In this document: positions 1 to 11,115 of the stretch, piece by piece
How positions within the stretch are numbered: the stretch's first letter is position 1
Layout of the letters: each line of letters starts with the position of its first letter
Assembly (NCBI GenBank): GCA_034769895.1
Contig: CM068375.1
Location: forward strand, 254,303,542 to 254,367,541
Source: Magicicada septendecula
Taxonomy: Eukaryota > Arthropoda > Insecta > Hemiptera > Cicadidae
Reading direction: 5' to 3'
Length of the DNA stretch: 64,000 nt
The notes under the pieces: generated by a model
Told to the model about the DNA's origin: nothing
Seen by the model: only the letters and a program-made list of their open reading frames with translations
Databases searched by the model: none
Made by a program: the position numbers and the translations under genes

Positions 1-100
1 TACTTTAGCGCTATTACCTCAGGTAGTTATTTCACAACCGGTAGGTATACTCTATATAAAATTATGTTTTATGTCGAGTCCCTGGACGGCACGCACCATC
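1..100 (-). mobile_element. Leader and primer-binding-site end of a further family T unit to the left
   Basis: These bases match the stretch between the ORF start and the LTR in the complete units (for example 4885-4984). The window therefore opens inside the array, and at least one more unit lies to the left. On the minus strand the segment begins with TGGTGCGTGCCGTCCAGG, the likely primer-binding site, two bases after the LTR terminus. Confidence 0.85.
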
Positions 101-1353
101 TGTAACTACTTGTCCCTGTTATTAAGGGCGCAATCTGTAACTACTTGTTTTTTATAGTTTAATTAGTTACCATAAAAATTGTGTGTTAAGAGATTACGTT
201 CACTTTGTAAACCGGACGCCATGTTGTCAAATTGAGCAACTGTATATAAATTTACTAGTCGGGCCAGGATTCCTGCAACACGAACCATGTTTGTGAAATA
301 TACCACCTGAAATAAATGAACACTAGATAACATATATAAGTTATTTTTATTTTAAGCTTTACTCTCCATACATATTATTGACTCGAATATTTCCCAGCAA
401 AACAATTATAACCCTCCAAAAACATGTAATACAAAATATGTAAATATTAGTTGATTATATCATAGTTGATTAAACATAAAACACTTTCGCACAACCCAGC
501 ATAATTTATATCACTCTCTATCTTTCACTCTCTCTCTCTCTCTCACGCTGGTACAATTTCTTACTTTCTTTTAATGAGCTCATTCTTTTAAAATCTTAAT
601 ATTGAGTGAATTGAATTTTATTTTGGTCATTATTGTGAAATTATGTTTTATTTGAAATTAAAAAAAAAATAGGATGTTGGAACGTTCTCACCAAATTATT
701 GTATAAGTCTCATCGCACTTCTAGGGTCGTCGCTATCTGCACAATCGGTAAAGTTTTACATCGCTTTACGGCCACACCATCGTGTCGGCCCACGAAAACG
801 CCTCGGACCGATTCTATACGCAAGATTTCACGGACGATCCATCGGCCGATGACACCTGTACAAGTCTGTTAACGTCCATCACAACATTTCCGATATTTTA
901 TACCATTCATTAACCACTTTTAGTGGTATAAAAGTTAAAATTCACTCTTCGTGAACGGGTTGCCGGCCGGCTGCGATCACGTTCCCTGTTGAAATGACAC
1001 AGATCCTTTGTCACAAATTTCTGAGGTGGGGTGAAGCTACGTCACCCGGCTATTGTTTGGTTGTTTACAGTTTCAACAACACATTCCTCGTCGCTGGCGT
1101 AATCAAGGATCGTCGCTTTTATCTCAATAAACGACACGGTTTTTTGCTGGTTTTCATGTTTTTTGCTATGAAACAGTCAGAATCTTGTCAATTCGATTTT
1201 ACATTATAAAATATTTGTATAGTTCACTCACTGTATATTTACAAGGATTATTCAAGGTTTATTTAATTTTGACCAAATTACTACAAATGAAGGAATACAA
1301 TATTTATGGTTTTTTATACCATATTTAGGTTGATTAAAAATTGTACCATTACA
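101..1353 (-). repeat. Family T LTR, copy 1
   Basis: 1253 bp with termini TGTAA...TTACA, the inverted TG...CA ends expected of an LTR. The right edge is fixed by the adjoining polypurine tract (GGGGG on the minus strand), and the left edge by a primer-binding-site-like TGG two bases away. An alternative left edge is 136, because the terminal stretch and a second primer-site-like sequence are repeated 35 bp further in. It contains a (CT)n run at about 527-544 and, near its sense 3' end (about 205-235), an ATGGCGTCCG...AAAGT block shared with the other families. An 84-codon-or-shorter frame inside the LTR (994-1209) is not credible as a gene. Confidence 0.85.
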
Positions 1354-1360
1354 AAACCCC

Positions 1361-1403
1361 CTCAATGAAAGATTTTGTGTTGAAGCACAAAAACTTTCAT
1401 TGA
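1361..1403 (-). other. Pre-polypurine-tract hairpin, family T
   Basis: TCAATGAAAG and CTTTCATTGA form one stem and TTTGTG/CACAAA forms an inner one around a UUC-containing loop on the sense (minus) strand. It directly precedes the G-rich polypurine tract. The same position in X, Y and W holds a hairpin of different sequence that still pairs. Copies in other units: 6242-6284, 11123-11165, 16011-16053, 20901-20943 and 25785-25827. A T in place of C near 11,167 lies just outside the stem. Confidence 0.75.
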
Positions 1404-1497
1404 CCCTTTCATTCTTCCTAAAGGGATCAGCCAGGATAGGTCGCCACAACCCCCTTACAATTTATATAAAAGAAAACAATAACTCACCCGTGGTCTG

Positions 1498-1632
1498 ATG
1501 ATGATGACAGTACCTACATGACCTTACTGGACTTCTCCTTCGAGATCCCAACACCTTAAGGCCACTTAGGCGCATAACGCCCCTGCTCTGACGCTCTCGG
1601 CCAGCTCAGGACCGCTGTCATATCACCAAACA
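1498..1632 (-). other. Conserved exon-like block, family T
   Basis: On the minus strand a pyrimidine stretch ending GTTTCAG precedes this 135-nt block, and GTGAGTT follows it, matching splice acceptor and donor consensus. It contains the signature GGTGTTGGGATCTCG, shared with X, Y, Z and W. The reading frame is not kept between families (a stop in T, frame-shifting indels in W), so conservation is at nucleotide level. Use as a real exon is an inference. Confidence 0.5.
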
Positions 1633-3504
1633 CTGAAACAATAAATGAAAAATATTAAAATTGTGACTTGGTAAATTACTCTATCCTTAACTGATCTGGT
1701 TCCCCTTAGCTAGGTGCTGGTTTGTGATGATAAACACTGGGTTTGCTTGAAATACTACTAAAATATAATTACAAAAATGTAACGCACAAGAATTATATAG
1801 AATTTCCCTTCTCAATATGGACTACCCTGAATTAATAAATTGTTTCGATTCCCATCGATAATATTTAACTCTTTCCATTTTATAATTAGTATAATTATAA
1901 AAGAAACACATTGATATAAAAGAATTAAATTATAATTGAAAATATGGAAATTCCCCTATAAATCTCCCAAACATGGAGAAAAACAAATGACAGAAAAACA
2001 AAATAATTAATAAATCTGTATGGTATTATTTATTCATAAATCTTATTGAATTGTTAAATTAAAATTATTATTATTATTATTTAAAATTATTATTATTATT
2101 ATTAACAGGTAATAGTTGTTATTGACAGCGCCAATTATATTTATCCCTTCATACACACTATTTCCATAAATCATGTTAAAATTTCATAACATAACTACAT
2201 AATACATGATAATACATTGATACATCAATACACATGATCATTATATTAATACATTTTAAATTCATATTTAATCTTGATTAAGATTTGCATTTAAATTTAC
2301 ATATTCTATTTAAAGTTTCATATAAATCATTTAAAAATTACAATTTCGATTAATTAATTAATTAGACATCAATTATTATAATATTATTATTTCACATTTA
2401 TTATTTATATTCATATTATTATTATTACTTCATCATTCATTTTTCATTACCTCTCTACTCTGAATTTTCTACCTCACTAACTACCTAACCTTTCACCTTC
2501 TAATCATTGTTTAGTCTGGGTGACTCCTATATTCACTATGTCTTTACTTATTGTAATCTTACTCACCTCCTTCTAACTAACAAACAAATTTACCTATCAT
2601 GACACCAATATCTCAATCATAAACACCTTTACTAATTTCATTTAAATCCTATGGCCCCGCTCGTCTTTGCACAGAGATGGGTGTTCCCTAACTGGCTATA
2701 TACATCCATAATTTTTTTCCCTTCCATAAAATTCGGCAAACACTCCCTAAAACTACGCTATTACCTGCCACAACACTATACGTTGGCTACTCCTTATCAC
2801 CTCACCCCCACTACAAAATATCATCAACAACAAATATATGTTTATACCTTGACTTTACTCACCTCTACAAATAATCACTAACTACTGTGTCCCTACCTAT
2901 CTAATATTTTCTTTGTATTATTTACTTCAAAATTCTTAACTATCTAACTCCCTTTACATTAATTACATAACACACATGCTTCTATTTATACCCAGGCTCT
3001 ATTCCTGTTTACACTTACTGTACTCATTGACAATTATCTTATAAATTCATCTCTCACCTACTCATAACAGTACATCTCAACATTCCAATATATATTCTTC
3101 TTTGATCATTTATCTAATTATTATTCATTAATAATTACCTTCATCACAAAATAAATAATACTTTATCTTCATTAATAGAAACTTTCTATTCCAATTAATA
3201 ATTTCAGTTAGTACAACTTTCTTTTGTACTATTTTAATTCAATATTTGACCTTTAAATATTATTCATTTGTTTAATTAAATAAAACATGTTAATAATTAA
3301 AATACATAATAACTGGTGTACACAAAATATACCTGTAATACAACATCAAAAATACATAAATACATTGATATAAATACATTTAATACAATGAAAAATATAC
3401 ACTCCAAACACATTATTTTGTTATTTATCAAACTCAGTCCATATGCAGTCCAATTCAATACCACTTTTCACATATATTTATTGTTCATTACACAATACAA
3501 CAGT

Positions 3505-4809
3505 CTATCCTCCATCGTTGAATAACAACCGAATCTTAGGTCTATTTAATTTATTTTCTAATAAAAACATTTTATGATTAGAAACATTATAATCATATTC
3601 ATATATTAAACAATTATCAAACAAATATCTCAAGTCACGATCGAGTAGGGTTCTGTCTATCTCGGTAATATCATATGTTATAATTTGGTTATTCATCTTG
3701 TAATTATCCTCATAATTTTCTACTACAGGTAAGTACTTAATACCATTATTCTCATCATTTATTGTTATTTCAATATCATTGTTACTATAAGGTAAGTATT
3801 CATTATTTCCATCCACCGTATCTATGCCTAACCTCTCTACCAATTCTCTGTACTTTCTATTTACTTTAAAAAATTTTATTACTTTCTTTTTCTCACAATA
3901 CCTCTCTACACTTTCTTTCTTAATATAATTCTCATCATAACACCAAGTTACACTTTCTCTTTCCAAATATGCAGGGGTCCCTAACAGAAAATTATTGCAC
4001 CACTTATTAGGTACACAAAAACACCAAGAAATTTTATTTGTAGACCTATCGTCTCCCAAATATATATTAAAGGAACTCTTGTCCTTATAAAAAATACGTG
4101 AAGACTTTTCTTCACCCCCTAACACAACATCAAAAGAAAATTCTACCCCCTGCATCCCTTGTACAAAAATACTTTCTCCCAACTCTCTTTCTGACTCAAT
4201 ACACTCAAACACCTCATTATCACTCATAATACTTTCATTATCTTTTTCTAATATTATATTCTTACTATCTGTACTATTCTTACTATCTGTAAATTCATTA
4301 TTCACATTATCATTGTTGTTTACTTTATTAGTCAGTACTTCATTTTTCATACTGTTTTCACTACCACTCACCTTCTGGGTTTCTAGTTGACTTAAATTCT
4401 TGTCTAATTTTGTGATGACCTTGTCAAACTGCTTAATGAGCTTATCGTGACCTATTTTAATTTCATGCTTTAGTTCAATGAACTTGATATCAGGACTATC
4501 AAATTTGTCACTTTGTTTATCAAACTTGTCATTCAATTTTGTAAATTTGATATTAGAATCGCATTTTTGCTCATCTAATTTTTTGTCTAATTTTAATAGT
4601 AATTGCATCATGGCACTACTTTCATCTGTTTTATTTTCTGGACTAACTGACATGGATGTAGAGACCTTCTCGGTTTCTACATATACAACAGATACAGGTG
4701 TATCTGCTTCGTCAATCTGACTAATTTGAGTTGGCTGAACATCCATTTCACTAGTTAAATTTACATCAGCTGTACTGATTTCTATTTCAATATTATCCTT
4801 ATTACTCAT
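3505..4809 (-). CDS. Family T Gag-position coiled-coil protein (unit 1, intact, 434 aa)
   Basis: Single ORF of the element, starting about 175 bases after the LTR, where gag lies in LTR retrotransposons. Residues about 1-65 are acidic and Ser/Thr/Gln-rich. About 66-150 carry repeated KFDK/KLDK-type heptads that look like a coiled coil. About 150-195 are Asn/Ser-rich. About 195-434 form a compact C-terminal domain with Trp, Cys and Tyr positions shared with the X, Y and Z proteins (YLP segment, KVNRKY motif), ending in LLFNDGG. I see no CCHC zinc knuckle, no retroviral Gag homology motif, and no protease or polymerase motif. Particle protein or RNA-binding roles are guesses from position only. 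Expression would come from the upstream LTR on the minus strand. Protein identical to unit 2. Confidence 0.8.
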   Translation of the reverse strand: MSNKDNIEIEISTADVNLTSEMDVQPTQISQIDEADTPVSVVYVETEKVSTSMSVSPENKTDESSAMMQLLLKLDKKLDEQKCDSNIKFTKLNDKFDKQSDKFDSPDIKFIELKHEIKIGHDKLIKQFDKVITKLDKNLSQLETQKVSGSENSMKNEVLTNKVNNNDNVNNEFTDSKNSTDSKNIILEKDNESIMSDNEVFECIESERELGESIFVQGMQGVEFSFDVVLGGEEKSSRIFYKDKSSFNIYLGDDRSTNKISWCFCVPNKWCNNFLLGTPAYLERESVTWCYDENYIKKESVERYCEKKKVIKFFKVNRKYRELVERLGIDTVDGNNEYLPYSNNDIEITINDENNGIKYLPVVENYEDNYKMNNQIITYDITEIDRTLLDRDLRYLFDNCLIYEYDYNVSNHKMFLLENKLNRPKIRLLFNDGG

Positions 4810-4984
4810 GTTTACAATTGTATGTTACTAAAACATATATGTTTATAACCTAAAATTTTAACCTTACCTTGCGCACGTGTTACGTACTTTAGCGCTATTA
4901 CCTCAGGTAGTTATTTCACAACCGGTAGGTATACTCTATATAAAATTATGTTTTATGTCGAGTCCCTGGACGGCACGCACCATC
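4810..4984 (-). promoter_or_regulatory. Leader and duplicated primer-binding-site region, family T
   Basis: Between LTR and ORF on the minus strand. A TGG-initial 18-mer begins two bases after the LTR end, is complementary to a CCA-ended tRNA 3' end, and runs into CAGGGAC. A second CAGGGAC-ending, tRNA-Lys-primer-like sequence lies 35 bp earlier, so [TAGTTACAGA + primer-like site] occurs twice. A GGTAAGG splice-donor-like sequence sits on the minus strand near 4866, before the ATG. Copies recur in every unit. Confidence 0.6.
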
Positions 4985-6234
4985 TGTAACTACTTGTCCC
5001 TGTTATTAAGGGCGCAATCTGTAACTACTTGTTTTTTATCGTTTAATTAGTTACCATAAAAATTGTGTGTTAAGAGATTACGTTCACTTTGTAAACCGGA
5101 CGCCATGTTGTCAAATTGAGCAACTGTATACAAATTTCCTAGTCGGGCCAGGATTCGTGCAACACGAACCATGTTTGTGAAATATACCACCTGAAATAAA
5201 TGAACACTAGATAACATATATAAGTTATTTTTATTTTAAGCTTTACTCTCCATACATATTATTGACTCGAATATTTCCCAGCAAAACAATTATAACCCAC
5301 CAAAAACATGTAATACAAAATATGTAAATATTAGTTGATTATATCATAGTTGATTAAACATAAAACACTTTCGCACAACCCAGCATAATTTATATCACTC
5401 TCTATCTTTCACTCTCTCTCTCTCTCACGCTGGTACAATTTCTTACTTTCTTTTAATGAGCTCATTCTTTTAAAATCTTAATATTGAGTGAATTGAATTT
5501 TATTTTGGTCATTATTGTGAAATTATGTTTTATTTGAAATTAAACAAAAATAGGATGTTGGAACGTTCTCACCAAATTATTGTATAAGTCTCATCGCACT
5601 TCTAGGGTCGTCGCTATCTGCACAATCAGTAAAGTTTTACATCGCTTTACGGCCACACCATCGTGTCGGCCCACGAAAACGCCTCGGACCGATTCTATAC
5701 GCAAGATTTCACGGACGATCCATCGGCCGATGACACCTGTACAAGTCTGTTAATGTCCATCACAACATTTCCGATATTTTATACCGTTCATTAACCACTT
5801 TTAGTGGTATAAAAGTTAAAATTCACTCTTCGTGAACGGGTTGCCGGCCGGCTGCGATCACGTTCCCTGTTGAAATGACACAGATCCTTTGTCACAAATT
5901 TCTGAGGTGGGGTGAAGCTACGTCACCCGGCTATTGTTTGGTTGTTTACAGTTTCAACAACACATTCCTCGTCGCTGGCGTAATCAAGGATCGTCGCTTT
6001 TATCTCAATAAACGACACGGTTTTTTGCTGGTTTTCATGTTTTTTGCTATGAAACAGTCAGAATCTTGTCAATTCGATTTTACATTATAAAATATTTGTA
6101 TAGTTCACTCACTGTATATTTACAAGGATTATTCAAGGTTTATTTAATTTTGACCAAATTACTACAAATGAAGGAATACAATATTTATGGTTTTTTATAC
6201 CATATTTAGGTTGATTAAAAATTGTACCATTACA
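4985..6234 (-). repeat. Family T LTR, copy 2
   Basis: 1250 bp, TGTAA...TTACA, abutting the polypurine tract on the right and the primer-binding site of unit 1 on the left. It serves at once as the 3' LTR of unit 2 and the 5' LTR of unit 1. Confidence 0.85.
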
Positions 6235-8385
6235 AAACCCCCTCAATGAAAGATTTTGTGTTGAAGCACAAAAACTTTCATTGACCCTTTCATTCTTCCT
6301 AAAGGGATCAGCCAGGATAGGTCGCCACAACCCCCTTACAATTTATATAAAAGAAAACAATAACTCACCCGTGGTCTGATGATGATGACAGTACCTACAT
6401 GACCTTACTGGACTTCTCCTTCGAGATCCCAACACCTTAAGGCCACTTAGGCGCATAACGCCCCTGCTCTGACGCTCTCGGCCAGCTCAGGACCGCTGTC
6501 ATATCACCAAACACTGAAACAATAAATGAAAAATATTAAAATTGTGACTTGGTAAATTACTCTATCCTTAACTGATCTGGTTCCCCTTAGCTAGGTGCTG
6601 GTTTGTGATGATAAGCACTGGGTTTGCTTGAAATACTACTAAAATATAATTACAAAAATGTAACGCACAAGAATTATATAGAATTTCCCTTCTCAATATG
6701 GACTACCCTGAATTAATAAATTGTTTCGATTCCCATCGATAATATTTAACTCTTTCCATTTTATAATTAGTATAATTATAAAAGAAACACATTGATATAA
6801 AAGAATTAAATTATAATTGAAAATATGGAAATCCCCCTATAAATCTCCCAAACATGGAGAAAAACAAATGACAGAAAAACAAAATAATTAATAAATCTGT
6901 ATGGTATTATTTATTCATAAATCTTATTGAATTGTTAAATTAAAATTATTATTATTATTATTTAAAATTATTATTATTATTATTAACAGGTAATAGTTGT
7001 TATTGACAGCGCCAATTATATTTATCCCTTCATACACAGTATTTCCATAAATCATGTTAAAATTTCATAACATAACTACATAATACATGATAATACATTG
7101 ATACATCAATACACATGATCATTATATTAATACATTTTAAATTCATATTTAATCTTGATTAAGTTTTGCATTTAAATTTACATATTCTATTTAAAGTTTC
7201 ATTTAAATCATTTAAAAATTACAATTTCGATTAATTAATTAATTAGACATCAATTATTATAATATTATTACTTCACATTTATTATTAATATTCATATTAT
7301 TATTATTACTTCATCATTCATTTTTCATTACCTCTCTACTCTGAATTTTCTACCTCACTAACTACCTAACCTTTCACCTTCTAATCATTGTTTAGTCTGG
7401 GTGACTCCTATATTCACTATGTCTTTACTTATTGTAATCTTACTCACCTCCTTCTAACTAACAACCAAATTTACCTATCATGACACCAATATCTCAATCA
7501 TAAACACCTTTACTAATTTCATTTAAATCCTATGGCCCCGCTCGTCTTTGCACAGAGATGGGTGTTCCCTAACTGGCTATATACATCCATAATATTTTTC
7601 CCTTCCATAAAATTCGGCAAACACTCCCTAAAACTACGCTATTACCTGCCACAACACTATACGTTGGCTACTCCTTATCACCTCACCCCCACTACAAAAT
7701 ATCATCAACAACAAATATATGTTTATACCTTGACTTTACTCACCTCTACAAATAATCACTAACTACTGTGTCCCTACCTATCTAATATTTTCTTTGTATT
7801 ATTTACTTCAAAATTCTTAACTATCTAACTCCCTTTACATTAATTACATAACACACATGCTTCTATTTATACCCAGGCTCTATTCCTGTTTACACTTACT
7901 GTAATCATTGACAATTATCTTATAAATTCATCTCTCACCTACTCATAACAGTACATCTCAACATTCCAATATATATTCTTCTTTGATCATTTATCTAATT
8001 ATTATTCATTAATAATTACCTTCATCACAAAATAAATAATACTTTATCTTCATTAATAGAAACTTTCTATTCCAATTAATAATTTCAGTTAGTACAACTT
8101 TCTTTTGTACTATTTTAATTCAATATTTGACCTTTAAATATTATTCATTTGTTTAATTAAATAAAACATGTTAATAATTAAAATACATAATAACTGGTGT
8201 ACACAAAATATACCTGTAATACAACATCAAAAATACATAAATACATTGATATAAATACATTTAATACAATGAAAAATATACACTCCAAACACATTATTTT
8301 GTTATTTATCAAACTCAGTCCATATGCAGTCCAATTCAATACCACTTTTCACATATATTTATTGTTCATTACACAATACAACAGT

Positions 8386-9690
8386 CTATCCTCCATCGTT
8401 GAATAACAACCGAATCTTAGGTCTATTTAATTTATTTTCTAATAAAAACATTTTATGATTAGAAACATTATAATCATATTCATATATTAAACAATTATCA
8501 AACAAATATCTCAAGTCACGATCGAGTAGGGTTCTGTCTATCTCGGTAATATCATATGTTATAATTTGGTTATTCATCTTGTAATTATCCTCATAATTTT
8601 CTACTACAGGTAAGTACTTAATACCATTATTCTCATCATTTATTGTTATTTCAATATCATTGTTACTATAAGGTAAGTATTCATTATTTCCATCCACCGT
8701 ATCTATGCCTAACCTCTCTACCAATTCTCTGTACTTTCTATTTACTTTAAAAAATTTTATTACTTTCTTTTTCTCACAATACCTCTCTACACTTTCTTTC
8801 TTAATATAATTCTCATCATAACACCAAGTTACACTTTCTCTTTCCAAATATGCAGGGGTCCCTAACAGAAAATTATTGCACCACTTATTAGGTACACAAA
8901 AACACCAAGAAATTTTATTTGTAGACCTATCGTCTCCCAAATATATATTAAAGGAACTCTTGTCCTTATAAAAAATACGTGAAGACTTTTCTTCACCCCC
9001 TAACACAACATCAAAAGAAAATTCTACCCCCTGCATCCCTTGTACAAAAATACTTTCTCCCAACTCTCTTTCTGACTCAATACACTCAAACACCTCATTA
9101 TCACTCATAATACTTTCATTATCTTTTTCTAATATTATATTCTTACTATCTGTACTATTCTTACTATCTGTAAATTCATTATTCACATTATCATTGTTGT
9201 TTACTTTATTAGTCAGTACTTCATTTTTCATACTGTTTTCACTACCACTCACCTTCTGGGTTTCTAGTTGACTTAAATTCTTGTCTAATTTTGTGATGAC
9301 CTTGTCAAACTGCTTAATGAGCTTATCGTGACCTATTTTAATTTCATGCTTTAGTTCAATGAACTTGATATCAGGACTATCAAATTTGTCACTTTGTTTA
9401 TCAAACTTGTCATTCAATTTTGTAAATTTGATATTAGAATCGCATTTTTGCTCATCTAATTTTTTGTCTAATTTTAATAGTAATTGCATCATGGCACTAC
9501 TTTCATCTGTTTTATTTTCTGGACTAACTGACATGGATGTAGAGACCTTCTCGGTTTCTACATATACAACAGATACAGGTGTATCTGCTTCGTCAATCTG
9601 ACTAATTTGAGTTGGCTGAACATCCATTTCACTAGTTAAATTTACATCAGCTGTACTGATTTCTATTTCAATATTATCCTTATTACTCAT
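8386..9690 (-). CDS. Family T coiled-coil protein (unit 2, intact)
   Basis: 434 codons, protein sequence identical to unit 1, although the surrounding LTRs differ. Identity of the coding part with divergence outside suggests recent duplication or local homogenisation. Domain layout as in unit 1. The stop falls at the same position relative to the following non-coding region. Confidence 0.8.
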   Translation of the reverse strand: MSNKDNIEIEISTADVNLTSEMDVQPTQISQIDEADTPVSVVYVETEKVSTSMSVSPENKTDESSAMMQLLLKLDKKLDEQKCDSNIKFTKLNDKFDKQSDKFDSPDIKFIELKHEIKIGHDKLIKQFDKVITKLDKNLSQLETQKVSGSENSMKNEVLTNKVNNNDNVNNEFTDSKNSTDSKNIILEKDNESIMSDNEVFECIESERELGESIFVQGMQGVEFSFDVVLGGEEKSSRIFYKDKSSFNIYLGDDRSTNKISWCFCVPNKWCNNFLLGTPAYLERESVTWCYDENYIKKESVERYCEKKKVIKFFKVNRKYRELVERLGIDTVDGNNEYLPYSNNDIEITINDENNGIKYLPVVENYEDNYKMNNQIITYDITEIDRTLLDRDLRYLFDNCLIYEYDYNVSNHKMFLLENKLNRPKIRLLFNDGG

Positions 9691-9865
9691 GTTTACAATT
9701 GTATGTTACTAAAACATATATGTTTATAACCTAAAATTTTAACCTTACCTTGCGCACGTGTTACGTACTTTAGCGCTATTACCTCAGGTAGTTATTTCAC
9801 AACCGGTAGGTATACTCTATATAAAATTATGTTTTATGTCGAGTCCCTGGACGGCACGCACCATC

Positions 9866-11115
9866 TGTAACTACTTGTCCCTGTTATTAAGGGCGCAATC
9901 TGTAACTACTTGTTTTTTATCGTTTAATTAGTTACCATAAAAATTGTGTGTTAAGAGATTACGTTCACTTTGTAAACCGGACGCCATGTTGTCAAATTGA
10001 GCAACTGTATACAAATTTCCTAGTCGGGCCAGGATTCGTGCAACACGAACCATGTTTGTGAAATATACCACCTGAAATAAATGAACACTAGATAACATAT
10101 ATAAGTTATTTTTATTTTAAGCTTTACTCTCCATACATATTATTGACTCGAATATTTCCCAGCAAAACAATTATAACCCACCAAAAACATGTAATACAAA
10201 ATATGTAAATATTAGTTGATTATATCATAGTTGATTAAACATAAAACACTTTCGCACAACCCAGCATAATTTATATCACTCTCTATCTTTCACTCTCTCT
10301 CTCTCTCACGCTGGTACAATTTCTTACTTTCTTTTAATGAGCTCATTCTTTTAAAATCTTAATATTGAGTGAATTGAATTTTATTTTGGTCATTATTGTG
10401 AAATTATGTTTTATTTGAAATTAAACAAAAATAGGATGTTGGAACGTTCTCACCAAATTATTGTATAAGTCTCATCGCACTTCTAGGGTCGTCGCTATCT
10501 GCACAATCGGTAAAGTTTTACATCGCTTTACGGCCACACCATCGTGTCGGCCCACGAAAACGCCTCGGACCGATTCTATACGCAAGATTTCACGGACGAT
10601 CCATCGGCCGATGACACCTGTACAAGTCTGTTAACGTCCATCACAACATTTCCGATATTTTATACCGTTCATTAACCACTTTTAGTGGTATAAAAGTTAA
10701 AATTCACTCTTCGTGAACGGGTTGCCGGCCGGCTGCGATCACGTTCCCTGTTGAAATGACACAGATCCTTTGTCACAAATTTCTGAGGTGGGGTGAAGCT
10801 ACGTCACCCGGCTATTGTTTGGTTGTTTACAGTTTCAACAACACATTCCTCGTCGCTGGCGTAATCAAGGATCGTCGCTTTTATCTCAATAAACGACACG
10901 GCTTTTTGCTGGTTTTCATGTTTTTTGCTATGAAACAGTCAGAATCTTGTCAATTCGATTTTACATTATAAATTATTTGTATAGTTCACTCACTGTATAT
11001 TTACAAGGATTATTCAAGGTTTATTTAATTTTGACCAAATTACTACAAATGAAGGAATACAATATTTATGGTTTTTTATACCATATTTAGGTTGATTAAA
11101 AATTGTACCATTACA
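9866..11115 (-). repeat. Family T LTR, copy 3
   Basis: 1250 bp with the same termini. It has the TACAAATTTCC variant in its sense 3' part. Confidence 0.85.

Larger units (their letters stand above)
1354..3504 (-). other. 3' non-coding region of family T (representative, unit 1)
   Basis: About 2.15 kb between the ORF stop and the LTR without a credible reading frame. Conserved pieces, in + coordinates: polypurine tract at 1354-1361; hairpin at 1361-1403; exon-like block at 1498-1632; a block at 1690-1752; an (ATT)n microsatellite at 2063-2105, whose length differs between units; and a block at about 2650-2810 that is also found in Y (31,590-31,730) and X (45,640-45,795, sense strand). The multi-hairpin domain of Y, Z and W is not visible here. 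Equivalent regions are 6235-8385, 11116-13275, 16004-18163, 20894-23047 and 25778-27928. Confidence 0.7.
101..4984 (-). mobile_element. Family T LTR-retrotransposon, tandem unit 1 (LTR + internal region)
   Basis: Unit of 4884 bp. Reading + coordinates upward it holds: LTR (101-1353), polypurine tract and pre-PPT hairpin (1354-1405), an exon-like conserved block (about 1498-1632), a block containing the CTGATCTGG and CTGGTTTG signatures (about 1690-1752), AT-rich non-coding DNA with an (ATT)n run (2063-2105), a further block shared with families X and Y (about 2650-2810), the single ORF (3505-4809, minus strand), and the leader with primer-binding site (4810-4984). The next unit starts at once with its own LTR, so units share LTRs instead of each having two. 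No pol-type reading frame exists in any frame. The unit is the most diverged in its LTR, for example a longer A run near 660 and several private substitutions. Confidence 0.9.
4985..9865 (-). mobile_element. Family T tandem unit 2
   Basis: 4881 bp, organised as unit 1: LTR 4985-6234, non-coding 6235-8385, ORF 8386-9690, leader 9691-9865. Differences from unit 1 are scattered single bases and small indels, including a shorter CT run and ACAAAAA where unit 1 has an A run. It shares the LTR variants TACAAATTTCC and AACCCACC with units 3 and 5. Confidence 0.9.

Noticed and set aside
61-105. tRNA gene suspected from the GCACGCACCA string next to the LTR
   Set aside because: Only a CCA-like 3' end complement is present. 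No A/B boxes or cloverleaf. Explained as a primer-binding site.
994-1209. 71- to 84-codon frame repeated in every family T LTR (also 5875, 10756, 15605, 20534, 25418)
   Set aside because: Lies inside the LTR on the antisense strand. Conserved only because the LTR is repeated, and absent in copy 7 through a small insertion.
1252-1449. 65-codon minus-strand frame crossing the LTR edge in each unit
   Set aside because: Spans LTR, polypurine tract and hairpin. No homologue in other families, so a chance frame.
2651-3525. 76- and 69-codon plus-strand frames in each unit (2651-2881, 3316-3525)
   Set aside because: Low-complexity AT-rich translations antisense to the element. The first overlaps a block conserved as nucleotide sequence, not as protein.
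4478-4720. 80-codon plus-strand frame opposite the ORF in each unit
   Set aside because: Antisense shadow of the Lys/Asp-rich coiled-coil coding region.
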